This document shows positions 17,594 to 26,926 of a stretch of DNA of 33,531 bases, piece after piece (the stretch's first letter is position 1; each line of letters opens with the position of its first letter). Made by a program: the position numbers and the translations under genes. The notes under the pieces were generated by a model. It had not been told where the DNA came from. It searched no databases and saw only the letters and a program-made list of their open reading frames with translations. This DNA comes from Candidatus Pullichristensenella excrementigallinarum (GTDB lineage Bacteria > Bacillota > Clostridia > Christensenellales > Aristaeellaceae). The DNA lies in NCBI GenBank assembly GCA_018714825.1, contig DVMU01000186.1:1-33531 (forward strand), given 5' to 3'.

Positions 17594-18082
17594 CTATTTA
17601 GAATCCGGCGCAGTCGCGCACGCTCTGTAAATATCTTCTACAATTTCCGGGGGAACCATGCCTTCGATCGGCGCCTTATGCCGGGCGCAATCGCGCACGA
17701 TCGAACTGGAAAGCAGGCTGTATTGGGGAGAACAGACCAAAAACAGCGTATCCATTTCCCCGATTCGGCGGTTGGCCACCGCCATCTGCATCTCCAGCGG
17801 GAGATCCGACGCATCCCGAATGCCGCGCAGGATGACATCCGCGCCCACGCGTCGCGCCAAATCCACCAGCATCCCTTCGTCGCTCAACACCCGCACGTTT
17901 TGCATATCGCGAGTGATGCGCGAAAGCATCTCTTCCCGCTCTTTCAGGGAAAAGAGATATCTCTTTTCCGATTGGGAAAGCACCGCCACGAAGACTTCCT
18001 CAAACAGGCTTGAAGCTCTGCGGATGATGTCCAAATGGCCGAGCGTCGGCGGAGAAAAGCTGCCTGCGTAAATTGCTTTCAT
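17594..18082 (-). CDS. coaD: Pantetheine-phosphate adenylyltransferase
   Basis: MKAIYAGSFSPPTLGHLDIIRRA, ILRGIRDASDLPLEMQMAVANRRI, SSSIVRDCA. Confidence 0.96.
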   Translation of the reverse strand: MKAIYAGSFSPPTLGHLDIIRRASSLFEEVFVAVLSQSEKRYLFSLKEREEMLSRITRDMQNVRVLSDEGMLVDLARRVGADVILRGIRDASDLPLEMQMAVANRRIGEMDTLFLVCSPQYSLLSSSIVRDCARHKAPIEGMVPPEIVEDIYRACATAPDSK

Positions 18083-18083
18083 C

Positions 18084-18635
18084 TCAGACCCCTTTTGCCA
18101 CAAAATCCAGCGCGCTCTCTCCATACGCGCGCGAATCCAACAACCGGTATCCCTCCGGAAGAGGAATTTGCACGGTTTTGGCGCGTTCGAGCACAATGCG
18201 CGCGTCCGGCGCCGTCAGGTTTTCAAGAAACCGCAGAGCGCCTGCGTAAGCGTCCGCCATGCGATAGGGCGGGTCGAGAAAGATCAAATCGAATTGCTCA
18301 CCCGCCAGAGAAGGAAGCGCCTGCCGGTAATCCATCTTCAAAATGCGCAACCGCTTGCGCCAATCCTCGCCCAATACCGCCAGGGCATTGCGCTCCATGG
18401 CACGAACAGCCTCGCGACCCGAATCGATCGCCACCGCGCGTTCCGCCCCTCGGGACAATGCCTCCAGGGCCAACGCGCCTGTTCCGGAAAACACATCCAA
18501 CACATGCGCGCCGGCAACCCGGCGGCCGAGGATGTTGAATAGAGCGCCGCGCGTCCTGTCCGATGTCGGGCGCGTATCCGCGCCGGTCGGCGCGAACAAC
18601 TTTCGGCCCCCGGCTTCTCCGGCAATGATGCGCAT
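18084..18635 (-). CDS. rsmD: 16S rRNA (guanine(966)-N(2))-methyltransferase
   Basis: MRIIAGEAGGRKL, RPTSDRTRGALFNIL, VLDVFSGTGALALEALSRGA, FDLIFLDPPY. Confidence 0.96.
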   Translation of the reverse strand: MRIIAGEAGGRKLFAPTGADTRPTSDRTRGALFNILGRRVAGAHVLDVFSGTGALALEALSRGAERAVAIDSGREAVRAMERNALAVLGEDWRKRLRILKMDYRQALPSLAGEQFDLIFLDPPYRMADAYAGALRFLENLTAPDARIVLERAKTVQIPLPEGYRLLDSRAYGESALDFVAKGV

Positions 18636-18660
18636 ATCTCCTCCCACGCTATTTGTCGTA

Positions 18661-18690
18661 ATTATATCACAATTGTGCAATATTTGCCAA
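18661..18690 (-). promoter_or_regulatory. Promoter of rsmD-coaD-coiled-coil unit
   Basis: Minus strand TTGGCA (18690-18685), 18-nt spacer, TGA-TATAAT (18666-18661). Confidence 0.65.
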
Positions 18691-18731
18691 GTGCTTTTTC
18701 AAAATAAAATCAACTTTTATCCTTCGAGGGC

Positions 18732-18765
18732 CAAAAATGGACGTTTTCCGGGGAAAACGCCCATT
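18732..18765 (-). terminator. Intrinsic terminator after alr
   Basis: Minus strand ATGGGCGTTTTCC-cc-GGAAAACGTCCAT followed by TTTTTGG. Confidence 0.75.
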
Positions 18766-18838
18766 TCTTAGTCGTTTTGAGACTCCCGTTGGTTCCCTCA
18801 AGGCACAAAAACCGCCTATTTGGAAAAAATTCCCTCCG

Positions 18839-19942
18839 CTAATTTTGCAAATCGTCCCGATAGACGCGCCGTACGCGCGAAGAAAAGCCCAGAACAATTT
18901 CATAGGGGATGGTTTCGGCATGGCGCGCAAGCTCGGCGGCGTCGATGCACTCTTCTCCCTGCGCGCCCAGGAGCACCACTTCGTCTCCCATGCCCGCCTC
19001 GGGAATGTCGGTAATGTCCGCCATAAGCATATCCATGCACACGCGGCCGACGATTGGCGCGCGCTTGCCGCGGATGAGCACGTCGGCGCGGTTGCCCAGG
19101 ATGCGGGGATAGCCGTCCCCATAGCCAATGGGGAGTGTCATGATCTTCGCATCGCGTTCGGAACGGAATGTGCGCCCGTAGCTGACGCTTTCCCCGGCGC
19201 GAATCCAGTCTACGCGCACAGGGCGGGTGACCAGCTTCTGCGCGATTTTCAATCCGGGAATCTGCGAATCATACCCGTACAGCGCGATGCCGGGCCGCAC
19301 CATGTCGTGCCGAAACGCAGGATTGATAAGCGCGTCGCTGGCCGAGATATGCGCGACGGGAGAAAACCCCGCCTCCTGCGCGCGTTCAATGGCGGATAAA
19401 AATTCCGTCTCCTGTTTGCGGGTAAAGATGGGATCGCCGAGCGCGTCGGCGAAATGAGTGAAGATTCCCTGCATGTGCACGCTGGGGCAGTCCTTCCAGG
19501 TTTTGAGAAGGGATTTGAGCGCCTTATTTCCGCGCACGCCCAGACGGGACATGCCGGTATCGATTTTCAGATGCGCATCCGCAACGGTTCCCAAAGCCTG
19601 CGCAGCTTCTTCCAGGGCATTGAGCGCGTCCTCGCTATACACGGCCATGGACACGTTTCGCTCCACGGCTTCGCGCATGTCCTCGGGATTGACGCCGCCC
19701 AGAACCAGGATGGGCGTTTCCACGCCCGCGTCGCGCAACTGGACGGCCTCTTCGAGAATGGCCACGGCGAACATGTCCGCGCCGGCCTTTTCGAGCCTGC
19801 GGGCCACGGGAACCAGGCCGTGCCCATAGGCGTCGGCCTTTACGACCGCCATGCACTTGACCCATGGGCCGACGATTTCCGCGATTTTGCGAAAATTCTC
19901 CTCAATGGCGCTGAGGGAAATGCGCAATTCGGTCGCCCTCAC
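18839..19942 (-). CDS. alr: Alanine racemase
   Basis: MAVVKADAYGHGLVPVARRLEKAGADMFAVA, KIDTGMSRLGV, VGRVCMDMLMADIT. Confidence 0.96.
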   Translation of the reverse strand: MRATELRISLSAIEENFRKIAEIVGPWVKCMAVVKADAYGHGLVPVARRLEKAGADMFAVAILEEAVQLRDAGVETPILVLGGVNPEDMREAVERNVSMAVYSEDALNALEEAAQALGTVADAHLKIDTGMSRLGVRGNKALKSLLKTWKDCPSVHMQGIFTHFADALGDPIFTRKQETEFLSAIERAQEAGFSPVAHISASDALINPAFRHDMVRPGIALYGYDSQIPGLKIAQKLVTRPVRVDWIRAGESVSYGRTFRSERDAKIMTLPIGYGDGYPRILGNRADVLIRGKRAPIVGRVCMDMLMADITDIPEAGMGDEVVLLGAQGEECIDAAELARHAETIPYEIVLGFSSRVRRVYRDDLQN

Positions 19943-20376
19943 AGCGCGTCCACCTCGCTCTGGCTCAAAAGGCGGATATGTGCCTTTTCAAAGGCGAGCA
20001 AGCCCTTCTGCGGATCGTCCAACCGGAAGATGATCAGGGCCATGCCGTCCTTGCCGCGCACGAACGAATAGGTGTACTCGATGGAAAGATCCTGATCCTC
20101 AATCGCCTTGAGCACCGCGTTCAATCCGCCGGGCTGATCGGGAACGCCCACGCACAGCACGTTGGTTTCCCGCACGGTATATCCCTGTTCCCGGAGCAAC
20201 CCGATGGCTCTGAGGCAATCCTGGGAACGCACCACGCAGCGAAGAATGCCGAAATTCTGCGTATCCGCAATGCTCAACGCCATCAGATCGACGTTGCCCG
20301 CGGCCAGGATACCGGTCATCTCGCTGAGGCTTCCCTTGATGTTTTCAAGGAACACGGAAATCTGCTTGACAAACAC
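19939..20376 (-). CDS. ACT-domain protein
   Basis: 145 aa, two ACT-like repeats (ISVFLENIKGSLSEMTGILA; LCVGVPDQPGGLNAVLKAIEDQDLSIEYTYSF); overlaps the alr start. Confidence 0.9.
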   Translation of the reverse strand: MFVKQISVFLENIKGSLSEMTGILAAGNVDLMALSIADTQNFGILRCVVRSQDCLRAIGLLREQGYTVRETNVLCVGVPDQPGGLNAVLKAIEDQDLSIEYTYSFVRGKDGMALIIFRLDDPQKGLLAFEKAHIRLLSQSEVDAL

Positions 20377-20422
20377 TTCGATTCCTCCCCTCGATATCGG
20401 TCGGTTCCAAAGCTTTCTGCTC

Positions 20423-21739
20423 TTACAGCTTGCGATTGTCGATTACGCGCTTGGCCTTGCCCTCGCTGCGCGGAATGGAACGCGGCGCGACGAGCTTGAT
20501 CGAAGCGGTAATGCCCACGACCTGCTTAATCCGGTCGCGAATGAGCTGCTTGAGCTGTTCGATGTGGGAAACGGTATCGGAGAACATCTGATCGGTCATT
20601 TCCACCTGCACTTCCAGCGTGTCCGTGGAATGGACGCGATCGACCACCAGCATATAGTGCGGCGCAACGCCCTGTACGCCAACCAGCACGCTTTCGATCT
20701 GGCTGGGGAATACATTGACGCCGCGAATGACCAGCATATCGTCCGTCCGCCCGGTAATGCGGCCCATACGCACCAGCGTCCGGCCGCAGGCGCAGGGCGT
20801 ATCGTCCAGGACGCAGATGTCGTGCGTGCGATAGCGCAGCATCGGCATTCCTTCCTTGGTGATGGTGGTAAAGACCAATTCGCCGCTCTGGCCGCAGGGC
20901 AAAGGCTCGTGGGTCACGGGATCGAGGATCTCCGCGATCACATGATCCTCGTTGATGTGCATTCCGTGCTTCTCCATGCATTCAAAGGCCACGCCCGGCC
21001 CGCAGATCTCCGTAAGGCCGTAAACATCCAGCGCGTCGATGCCCAGAAGCTCCTCAATGCGCTTGCGCATGGCCTCGGTCCAGGGTTCCGCGCCGAAGCA
21101 GCCCGCGCGCAATTTGATATCCTTGGGATCGACGCCCGCTTCGCGCAGGCTTTCGCCCAGGTAGAGGGCATAGGAGGGCGTGCAGCACAGAATCGTGGTG
21201 CCCAGTTCGCGCAGCATGAGCAATTGCCGGTGCGTATTGCCGCTGGACATGGGGATGACCGTCGCGCCGATTTTGCCCGCGCCCTGATGCGCGCCCAAGC
21301 CGCCGGTAAACAGGCCGTAACCGTAAGCGACCTGCACGATGTCGTCCTTCCCTGCGCCCGCGGCGCTGAGCGTGCGCGCCATCATTTCGGTCCAAACTTC
21401 GACGTCGTTGGCCGTATAGCCCGCCACAATGGGTTTTCCGGTCGTACCGGAAGATCCCTGGATGCGCACGATGTCCTGCAAGGGCGAGGCAAACAATCCA
21501 TAGGGGAAGTAATCCCGCAAATCGGTTTTTTCCGTAAACGGAAGGTGTTTTAAATCCTCAATCCCCCGAATGTCCTCGGGTTTGACGCCGATTTCGTCCA
21601 TGCGCGCGCGGTAAACGGGCACATTGTCATATTCGCGCCGAACGGTTTCCCGGAGCCTTTTGGATTGCAGAGCCGTTCGCTCGTCGCGGCTCATGGCTTC
21701 CATCGCGGGATTGAACATGGTATTTTTCCTCTCGGACAT
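20423..21739 (-). CDS. paaK: Phenylacetate--CoA ligase
   Basis: RIQGSSGTTGKPIVAGYT, GLTEICGPGVAFEC, YRTHDIC, GRTDDMLVIRGVNVFPSQIE. Start 21739 or 21719 (MFNPAMEAM, better SD); unresolved. Confidence 0.94.
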   Translation of the reverse strand: MSERKNTMFNPAMEAMSRDERTALQSKRLRETVRREYDNVPVYRARMDEIGVKPEDIRGIEDLKHLPFTEKTDLRDYFPYGLFASPLQDIVRIQGSSGTTGKPIVAGYTANDVEVWTEMMARTLSAAGAGKDDIVQVAYGYGLFTGGLGAHQGAGKIGATVIPMSSGNTHRQLLMLRELGTTILCCTPSYALYLGESLREAGVDPKDIKLRAGCFGAEPWTEAMRKRIEELLGIDALDVYGLTEICGPGVAFECMEKHGMHINEDHVIAEILDPVTHEPLPCGQSGELVFTTITKEGMPMLRYRTHDICVLDDTPCACGRTLVRMGRITGRTDDMLVIRGVNVFPSQIESVLVGVQGVAPHYMLVVDRVHSTDTLEVQVEMTDQMFSDTVSHIEQLKQLIRDRIKQVVGITASIKLVAPRSIPRSEGKAKRVIDNRKL

Positions 21740-21934
21740 GGCTGCGTCCCCCCGTAAACCAAAGTTTTCCTTATTATAGTACGTTCCGGTTAAATTTTTT
21801 AGTTGCCGTAGAAAATTCGGCGAATCTAACAAAGAGAGCAAATACTGTCGTTTTGGCAGGGGAATTTCCTGGATTTCGAGAGGGTAAATCGTAAATCTTA
21901 CGAAAATTCAATGGAAATTCCCCGCGGCGCAAGG

Positions 21935-21940
21935 TATAAT
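21935..21940 (+). promoter_or_regulatory. -10 element of fprA promoter
   Basis: TATAAT 27 nt upstream of ATG 21967; -35 poorly conserved. Confidence 0.5.
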
Positions 21941-21966
21941 AGAACCATTGGGAGGTGGAACTAATT

Positions 21967-23130
21967 ATGCGGAATTGGACGAATGTCACCGAGGACATCC
22001 TGCAAATCGGCATCAACGATCGGGTGACCGATTTGTTTGAAGGACAGTATAAAATTCCCAACGGCATTTCTTACAACGCCTATGTGATCCTGGATGAAAA
22101 GGTGTGCCTGCTCGATACGGTGGACGGCCGCTTTGCCGCGGAGTATCTCGCCGCGCTGGAGGAGGCGTTGGGCGGAAGAGAGCCGGAGTATCTCGTGGTT
22201 TCGCACATGGAACCGGATCATTCGGCCTGCATCGGCGCGCTTATGGAAAAGTATCCGGAAATGCGTCTGGTGGGCAACCAGAAGACCTTTCCCATCCTCA
22301 AGCGGTATTTCGATCTTCTTTTGGAGGAGCGAAGCGTTACTGTGCGGGAAGGGGAAACGCTGTCTCTGGGCCGACACGAACTGACCTTTGTCATGGCGCC
22401 CATGGTGCACTGGCCGGAGGTCATGGTGGCATACGACGCCGGGGAAAAGATCCTGTTTTCGGCGGACGCTATGGGCAAGTTCGGCGCGCTGGATTGCGAG
22501 GAAGAGTGGCTTGGCGAGGCCCGCAGGTATTATTTCAATATCGTGGGCAAGTTCGGCAAGCAAGTGGAGATGCTGCTGAATAAGGCCAAAAATTTGGAAA
22601 TTGAAACGGTTTGCCCGCTGCACGGTCCGATTCTTCGGGGAGAAGCGCTGGCAAAGGCCCTGGAGGTATATGCCAAATGGGGCGCGTACGCTCCCGAGGA
22701 AAAGGGCGTGCTGGTGGCGTATGCGTCGCTGCACGGAAATACGGCCAAGGCTGCCCGCGCGTTTGAGAAAATGCTGCGCGATCGCGGCGCGAAGGTGGAA
22801 ATGTTTGATCTCGCCCGGGAAGACCTGTCCGAGGCGCTTTCGCAGGCCTTCCGCCTGGATACGATGGTGCTGATGGCCTCTTCCTACGATGCGGGCGTGA
22901 TGCCCTTTATGGAAACCTTCCTGGCGCATCTCAAGGCGAAAAATTATCAGAAGCGCCGCGTGGCGCTGGTGGAAAACGCTTCGTTTGCGCCCAGCGCGAA
23001 TCGCACGATGCGAGAGATCCTTTCGCAGATGCGGGAAATTTCCGTGGAGGAAGAGCCGATCACGATCTTCGGTTCCGTAAAACCGGAGGATCTGCAAAAA
23101 TTGGAAGCGCTGGCGGACAAGCTGGCCTGA
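21967..23130 (+). CDS. FprA-type flavodiiron protein
   Basis: Metallo-beta-lactamase motif HMEPDHSA, flavodoxin domain GVLVAYASLHGNTAKAARAFEKML; RBS GGGAGGTGG. Confidence 0.94.
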   Translation: MRNWTNVTEDILQIGINDRVTDLFEGQYKIPNGISYNAYVILDEKVCLLDTVDGRFAAEYLAALEEALGGREPEYLVVSHMEPDHSACIGALMEKYPEMRLVGNQKTFPILKRYFDLLLEERSVTVREGETLSLGRHELTFVMAPMVHWPEVMVAYDAGEKILFSADAMGKFGALDCEEEWLGEARRYYFNIVGKFGKQVEMLLNKAKNLEIETVCPLHGPILRGEALAKALEVYAKWGAYAPEEKGVLVAYASLHGNTAKAARAFEKMLRDRGAKVEMFDLAREDLSEALSQAFRLDTMVLMASSYDAGVMPFMETFLAHLKAKNYQKRRVALVENASFAPSANRTMREILSQMREISVEEEPITIFGSVKPEDLQKLEALADKLA

Positions 23131-23144
23131 CGTTTCCGACGCCT

Positions 23145-23186
23145 GGCGGCGGGATTCCCTTTGCGGGGCCCGCCGCTCTATTTTTG
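23145..23186 (+). terminator. Probable intrinsic terminator of fprA
   Basis: CGGCGGG-loop-CCCGCCG followed by CTCTATTTTT. Confidence 0.6.
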
Positions 23187-24032
23187 CGCGCGGGATGCCT
23201 CGAGCGCTTCGCGGCGCGCGCGGGAAGTATCAAACAGCCGCACGAGCGCCTCTCGGTCGCCCGCCGCGATCGCGGACCGGATCTTTTCCAATTCCCGGCA
23301 AAATCCGTCGATTGCGCCCAGGAGATTCTCCCGGTTTTCCAGGAACAATTCGCTCCACAGGGCGGAATTGATCTTCGCGATGCGGGTCAGATCCCGATAG
23401 CTGTCGCCGATAAAGCGCCCGGTATCCCGGCCTTCTCGGTCGCTGTTGATCAGCGCCACGGCCATGGCGTGTGGGAGTTGAGAGGTAAAGGCGATGATTT
23501 CATCGTGGAATTGGGGACTGACGCGCCGAACGCCGGCAAACCCCAGTTCGCGCACGAGCGCTTCGAGCGTCCGGAGATGCTCTTCGGAATTGGAGGGCAG
23601 GGGCGTAAGGATGTAGTTGGCGCCCCGGAAGACCTCGGCCGAGGCAAAGTCGATGCCCCGCTTTTCCCGCCCGGCCATGGGATGCCCCAGGACAAAGTCC
23701 ACATCCGCGGGCAGGATCCCCGCGAGGCCGCTGGCCAGGCGGGTTTTGACGCCCGTTGCGTCGGTAACGAGGGAACCCGGGCGAAAGTGCTTTGCGTTTT
23801 CCTGCAAAAAGGGCAACACCGCTCCGGGATACAGGGCGAGGATGGTCAGATCCGCATGGGGCAGGATCCTTGCGGCCTCGGTTTCGGCCCCGAGGACCAT
23901 TCCGCGCCGCAGGGCGGTTTGGAGGGTTTCGGGATCGCGATCCACGCCGTAGACCTCCCGATAGCCCGCTTCCTTCAGCGCCAGGGCAAAGCTCCCGCCG
24001 ATCACGCCCAGGCCGATAATCGCAATGTTCAT
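23178..24032 (-). CDS. tyrA: Prephenate dehydrogenase
   Basis: MNIAIIGLGVIGGSFALALKEAGY, VLGHPMAGREKRGIDFASAEVFRGANYILTP, FTSQLPHAMAVAL, FIGDSYRDLTRIAK. Confidence 0.95.
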   Translation of the reverse strand: MNIAIIGLGVIGGSFALALKEAGYREVYGVDRDPETLQTALRRGMVLGAETEAARILPHADLTILALYPGAVLPFLQENAKHFRPGSLVTDATGVKTRLASGLAGILPADVDFVLGHPMAGREKRGIDFASAEVFRGANYILTPLPSNSEEHLRTLEALVRELGFAGVRRVSPQFHDEIIAFTSQLPHAMAVALINSDREGRDTGRFIGDSYRDLTRIAKINSALWSELFLENRENLLGAIDGFCRELEKIRSAIAAGDREALVRLFDTSRARREALEASRAQK

Positions 24033-24481
24033 TTTTGTTCCTCCCGGGGATTTGCGCACAGTTCGAGCGCGCTCATGGCCAGGAGATATCCGTTCATGCC
24101 GAATCCCGCGATCTGCCCCAGGCAAGCCGGCGCCGTGACCGAGCGGCGGCGAAATTCGTCGCGCGCGTGGACATTGCTCAGATGGACCTCCACTGTGGGG
24201 ATGTGAACCGATTGAATCGCGTCGTGCAGGGCGTAGCTGTAATGCGTGTACGCGCCCGGATTGAAGAGAATCCCGTCGTATTTCTCAACGTATGCCTGCT
24301 GAATCCAGTCGATCAGCTGCCCCTCCCAATTGCTCTGCAGAATGGTCAGCGCATGGCCGCGACGCTTTGCCTCCAGCGCCACCGTCTCCATCATCGATTC
24401 ATAGGAAGTGTTTCCGTAAATTCCCGGCTCGCGGATTCCCGTGAAATTGAGATTGGGCCCGTTGAGGAGCATGATTTTCAT
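24029..24481 (-). CDS. aroQ: 3-dehydroquinate dehydratase, type II
   Basis: LLNGPNLNFTGIREPGIYG, NPGAYTHYSYALHDAI, VEVHLSNVHARDEFRRRS. Confidence 0.96.
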   Translation of the reverse strand: MKIMLLNGPNLNFTGIREPGIYGNTSYESMMETVALEAKRRGHALTILQSNWEGQLIDWIQQAYVEKYDGILFNPGAYTHYSYALHDAIQSVHIPTVEVHLSNVHARDEFRRRSVTAPACLGQIAGFGMNGYLLAMSALELCANPREEQK

Positions 24482-24993
24482 TTTTCCGCCTCCCATATGC
24501 TTTGAACGGCTTGCAAAAGCCGGTTTAGTCCCTCTTGCTGCGAAGAGTCGTTTTTCACGATGCAATCCGCGCTTGCGCGATAGAGGGAATCGCGCGCGTC
24601 GCGAATGGCGAGCAGGCGTTCGCGGCCCTGCGCGAGCAACGGCCGGTTCGAGGGGTCCACATCCCCCAGGATGTTTTCCACCGGGCGATCCAGAAACACG
24701 ATCGCGCCTGCGCCGCGCATCATCTGCACGTTTTCTTCCCGCAGGATCGCGCCGCCCCCGCAGGCGACCACCAGGTTTTTCCTCCGGCAGAGGGCGCGGC
24801 AGGCGCGCGTCTCCGCGTCGCGGAAGACTTCCTCTCCCCGGGCAAAGAGCTCGGGGATTTCCCGCCCTTCGCGCAGGACGATTTCCGCGTCCATATCGCA
24901 GAAATCCGCGCCCAGCTCCCGGGCCAGCAACTGCCCCAAGGTGGTCTTGCCCGCGCCCATCAGGCCGGTGAGAAAGATCAGGGACGTCTTCAT
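24478..24993 (-). CDS. aroK: Shikimate kinase
   Basis: LTGLMGAGKTTLGQLLARELGADFCDMDAEI, VACGGGAILREEN, NRPLL. Confidence 0.95.
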   Translation of the reverse strand: MKTSLIFLTGLMGAGKTTLGQLLARELGADFCDMDAEIVLREGREIPELFARGEEVFRDAETRACRALCRRKNLVVACGGGAILREENVQMMRGAGAIVFLDRPVENILGDVDPSNRPLLAQGRERLLAIRDARDSLYRASADCIVKNDSSQQEGLNRLLQAVQSIWEAEK

Positions 24994-25799
24994 CGGCTAA
25001 GGCCTCCTTCGCGCAACGCCCGGCCGATCGCCTCGCAGATTCCCTCGGGCACGGGTTCGCCCTGCCAGATCTCTTCGGAGGCCAGGGCCTGCTCGATGAG
25101 CATATACAGTCCGTTGGACACGTTCTTTCCCATTTCCCGGCCCAGACGCAAAAATTCCGTCTCTTCCGGATTGTAGATCAGATCCATCAGCGCGTCGAAT
25201 CGGGAAAGGACTTCCGCGCCCACCGGCGTATATCCCGCGTGGGGAAACATGCCCACCGGCGTGGCGTTGATCAGAAGATCGCCCGCCAGAGGCGCGTCAT
25301 AGCCCGAAAACCGCACGCGCGGATCGGGATGCGTCCGCCCCTCCGGCTGCCGGCTGACCACGGTGATTTCCCGCGCGCCGCCCTTGAGGAGCACCAACAC
25401 CGCCGCTTTTGCCGCGCCCCCGCTGCCCAGAACTGTGGCTTTCGCGCCGGAAAGGGAGACTCCCATGCGCAGAAGGGCACGGCTGAGCCCCAGGACATCC
25501 GTGTTATAGCCCACCAGCCGATCGCCCTGTAGGCATAGCGTGTTGACCGCGCCCGCCTCCCGGGCCAGGGGATCGATTTCGTCCAGATAGGGCAGGATTG
25601 CCTGCTTATAGGGAATGGTGACGTTGAGCCCCCGGAACCGGAAAAGCCGGATCGCCTCCGGCAGAAGAGAGAGCTTCTCGGGAGGGATCTCCAAAAGCCG
25701 GTACGCGCCCTCCTTTCCGGTCAGGGAAAAATACATCTGATGAATTTGCGGGGAGAGGCTGTGGCCGAGCTTTTCCCCGATCAGGCCGTAGAATTCCAT
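24990..25799 (-). CDS. aroE: Shikimate dehydrogenase
   Basis: YGLIGEKLGHSLSPQIHQ, GLNVTIPYKQAI, VLGSGGAAKAAVLVL, DLIYNPEETEFL. Confidence 0.96.
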   Translation of the reverse strand: MEFYGLIGEKLGHSLSPQIHQMYFSLTGKEGAYRLLEIPPEKLSLLPEAIRLFRFRGLNVTIPYKQAILPYLDEIDPLAREAGAVNTLCLQGDRLVGYNTDVLGLSRALLRMGVSLSGAKATVLGSGGAAKAAVLVLLKGGAREITVVSRQPEGRTHPDPRVRFSGYDAPLAGDLLINATPVGMFPHAGYTPVGAEVLSRFDALMDLIYNPEETEFLRLGREMGKNVSNGLYMLIEQALASEEIWQGEPVPEGICEAIGRALREGGLSR

Positions 25800-25801
25800 G
25801 C

Positions 25802-26926
25802 TTACGCCTCCTCTCCCTTGCGATAGAGCCCCAATAGACGCAGCGCCTGGGTATCGGGCTCGATTTCGCGAAGCGTCCGGCGCAGTTTTCCCAGCTGCAA
25901 TTCGCCCTCAAAATCCGCGTAGAAGACGTATTCCCAGGGCCTTTGCGGGATGGGACGGCTCTCCAGGCGGGTCATGTTCAGATCGTATTCGGAAAAGCGG
26001 TTGAGCACCCGTGCCAGAGCGCCGGGTTGGTTGCGCGTGTTGAAGACCACCGAGGCCTTTTCCGCGCGCGGATCATCAACCATTTCCCGCGAGACGATGA
26101 CAAACCGGGTGTGGTTTTTCTTATCCTCGTGAATGTCGGCGGCGAGGATGTTCAGCCCATAGCGCTCCGCCGCGCGGGAAGAGGCGATGGCGGCCTGCGA
26201 GGGATCGCCATCCTGGAATACCTTGTTGGCGCTGATGGCCGTGTTCTTGTAGGGAATGAGCTGCCAATCCGGATGGGCGTGCAAAAACTCCCCGCATTGC
26301 GCGATGCCTTGCGCGTGGGAATAGACGCGCCGGATATCCGAGAGCTTCGCGCCCGGAAGCGCGAGCAAATGCTGCCGGATGCGCACGTTCTGTTCGCCGA
26401 CAATGAACAGGCGCTCCCGGCTGATGCAGTCGTAGCATTCGGAAATGGTGCCGGTGGAGGAATTTTCAATGGGTACGACGCCATAGTCCGCGCGTTTCTC
26501 GCGCACGGCGCAGGCGACTTCTTCCAGCGAGGGGAAGCAGACCCGCCGCGCCGGCGGGCCGAAGAACTGCATCGCCGCCTGTTCGGAGAACGCGCCCTCC
26601 ACGCCGAAATAGCCCACCAGCGGATCCTGGATCCATTCGGCGCCCGCGCTTTCCGGGGCGGAAGGCAACAGCCGCCGCTGCGCGGCCTTGCTCAGATGCA
26701 AAATTTCCCGGTACAGCGCGCGCACGTCCCGCCGATTTTCCTCGGGCACGCAGGCTTCCGCGCGATCCAGAACGACCTGTTCGCGACCGGCCTGCAGCAC
26801 TTCCATGCCGTGTTCCAATTTATAGCGCGCCACCGCTTCGCTCACTTGCATCCGCCGGGCGAAGAGGGGGGCGATTTGCGCGTCGATTTCGTCGATCTGG
26901 GCGCGGTAATCCGTCAAATCCGGCAT
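25802..26926 (-). CDS. pheA: Bifunctional chorismate mutase / prephenate dehydratase
   Basis: N-terminal chorismate mutase helix (DYRAQIDEIDAQIAPLFARRMQVSEAVARYK), YFGVEGAFSEQAAMQFFG, VPIENSSTGTISECYD, ACT ESRP-type motif (LESRPIPQRPWEYVFYADFEG). Confidence 0.95.
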   Translation of the reverse strand: MPDLTDYRAQIDEIDAQIAPLFARRMQVSEAVARYKLEHGMEVLQAGREQVVLDRAEACVPEENRRDVRALYREILHLSKAAQRRLLPSAPESAGAEWIQDPLVGYFGVEGAFSEQAAMQFFGPPARRVCFPSLEEVACAVREKRADYGVVPIENSSTGTISECYDCISRERLFIVGEQNVRIRQHLLALPGAKLSDIRRVYSHAQGIAQCGEFLHAHPDWQLIPYKNTAISANKVFQDGDPSQAAIASSRAAERYGLNILAADIHEDKKNHTRFVIVSREMVDDPRAEKASVVFNTRNQPGALARVLNRFSEYDLNMTRLESRPIPQRPWEYVFYADFEGELQLGKLRRTLREIEPDTQALRLLGLYRKGEEA

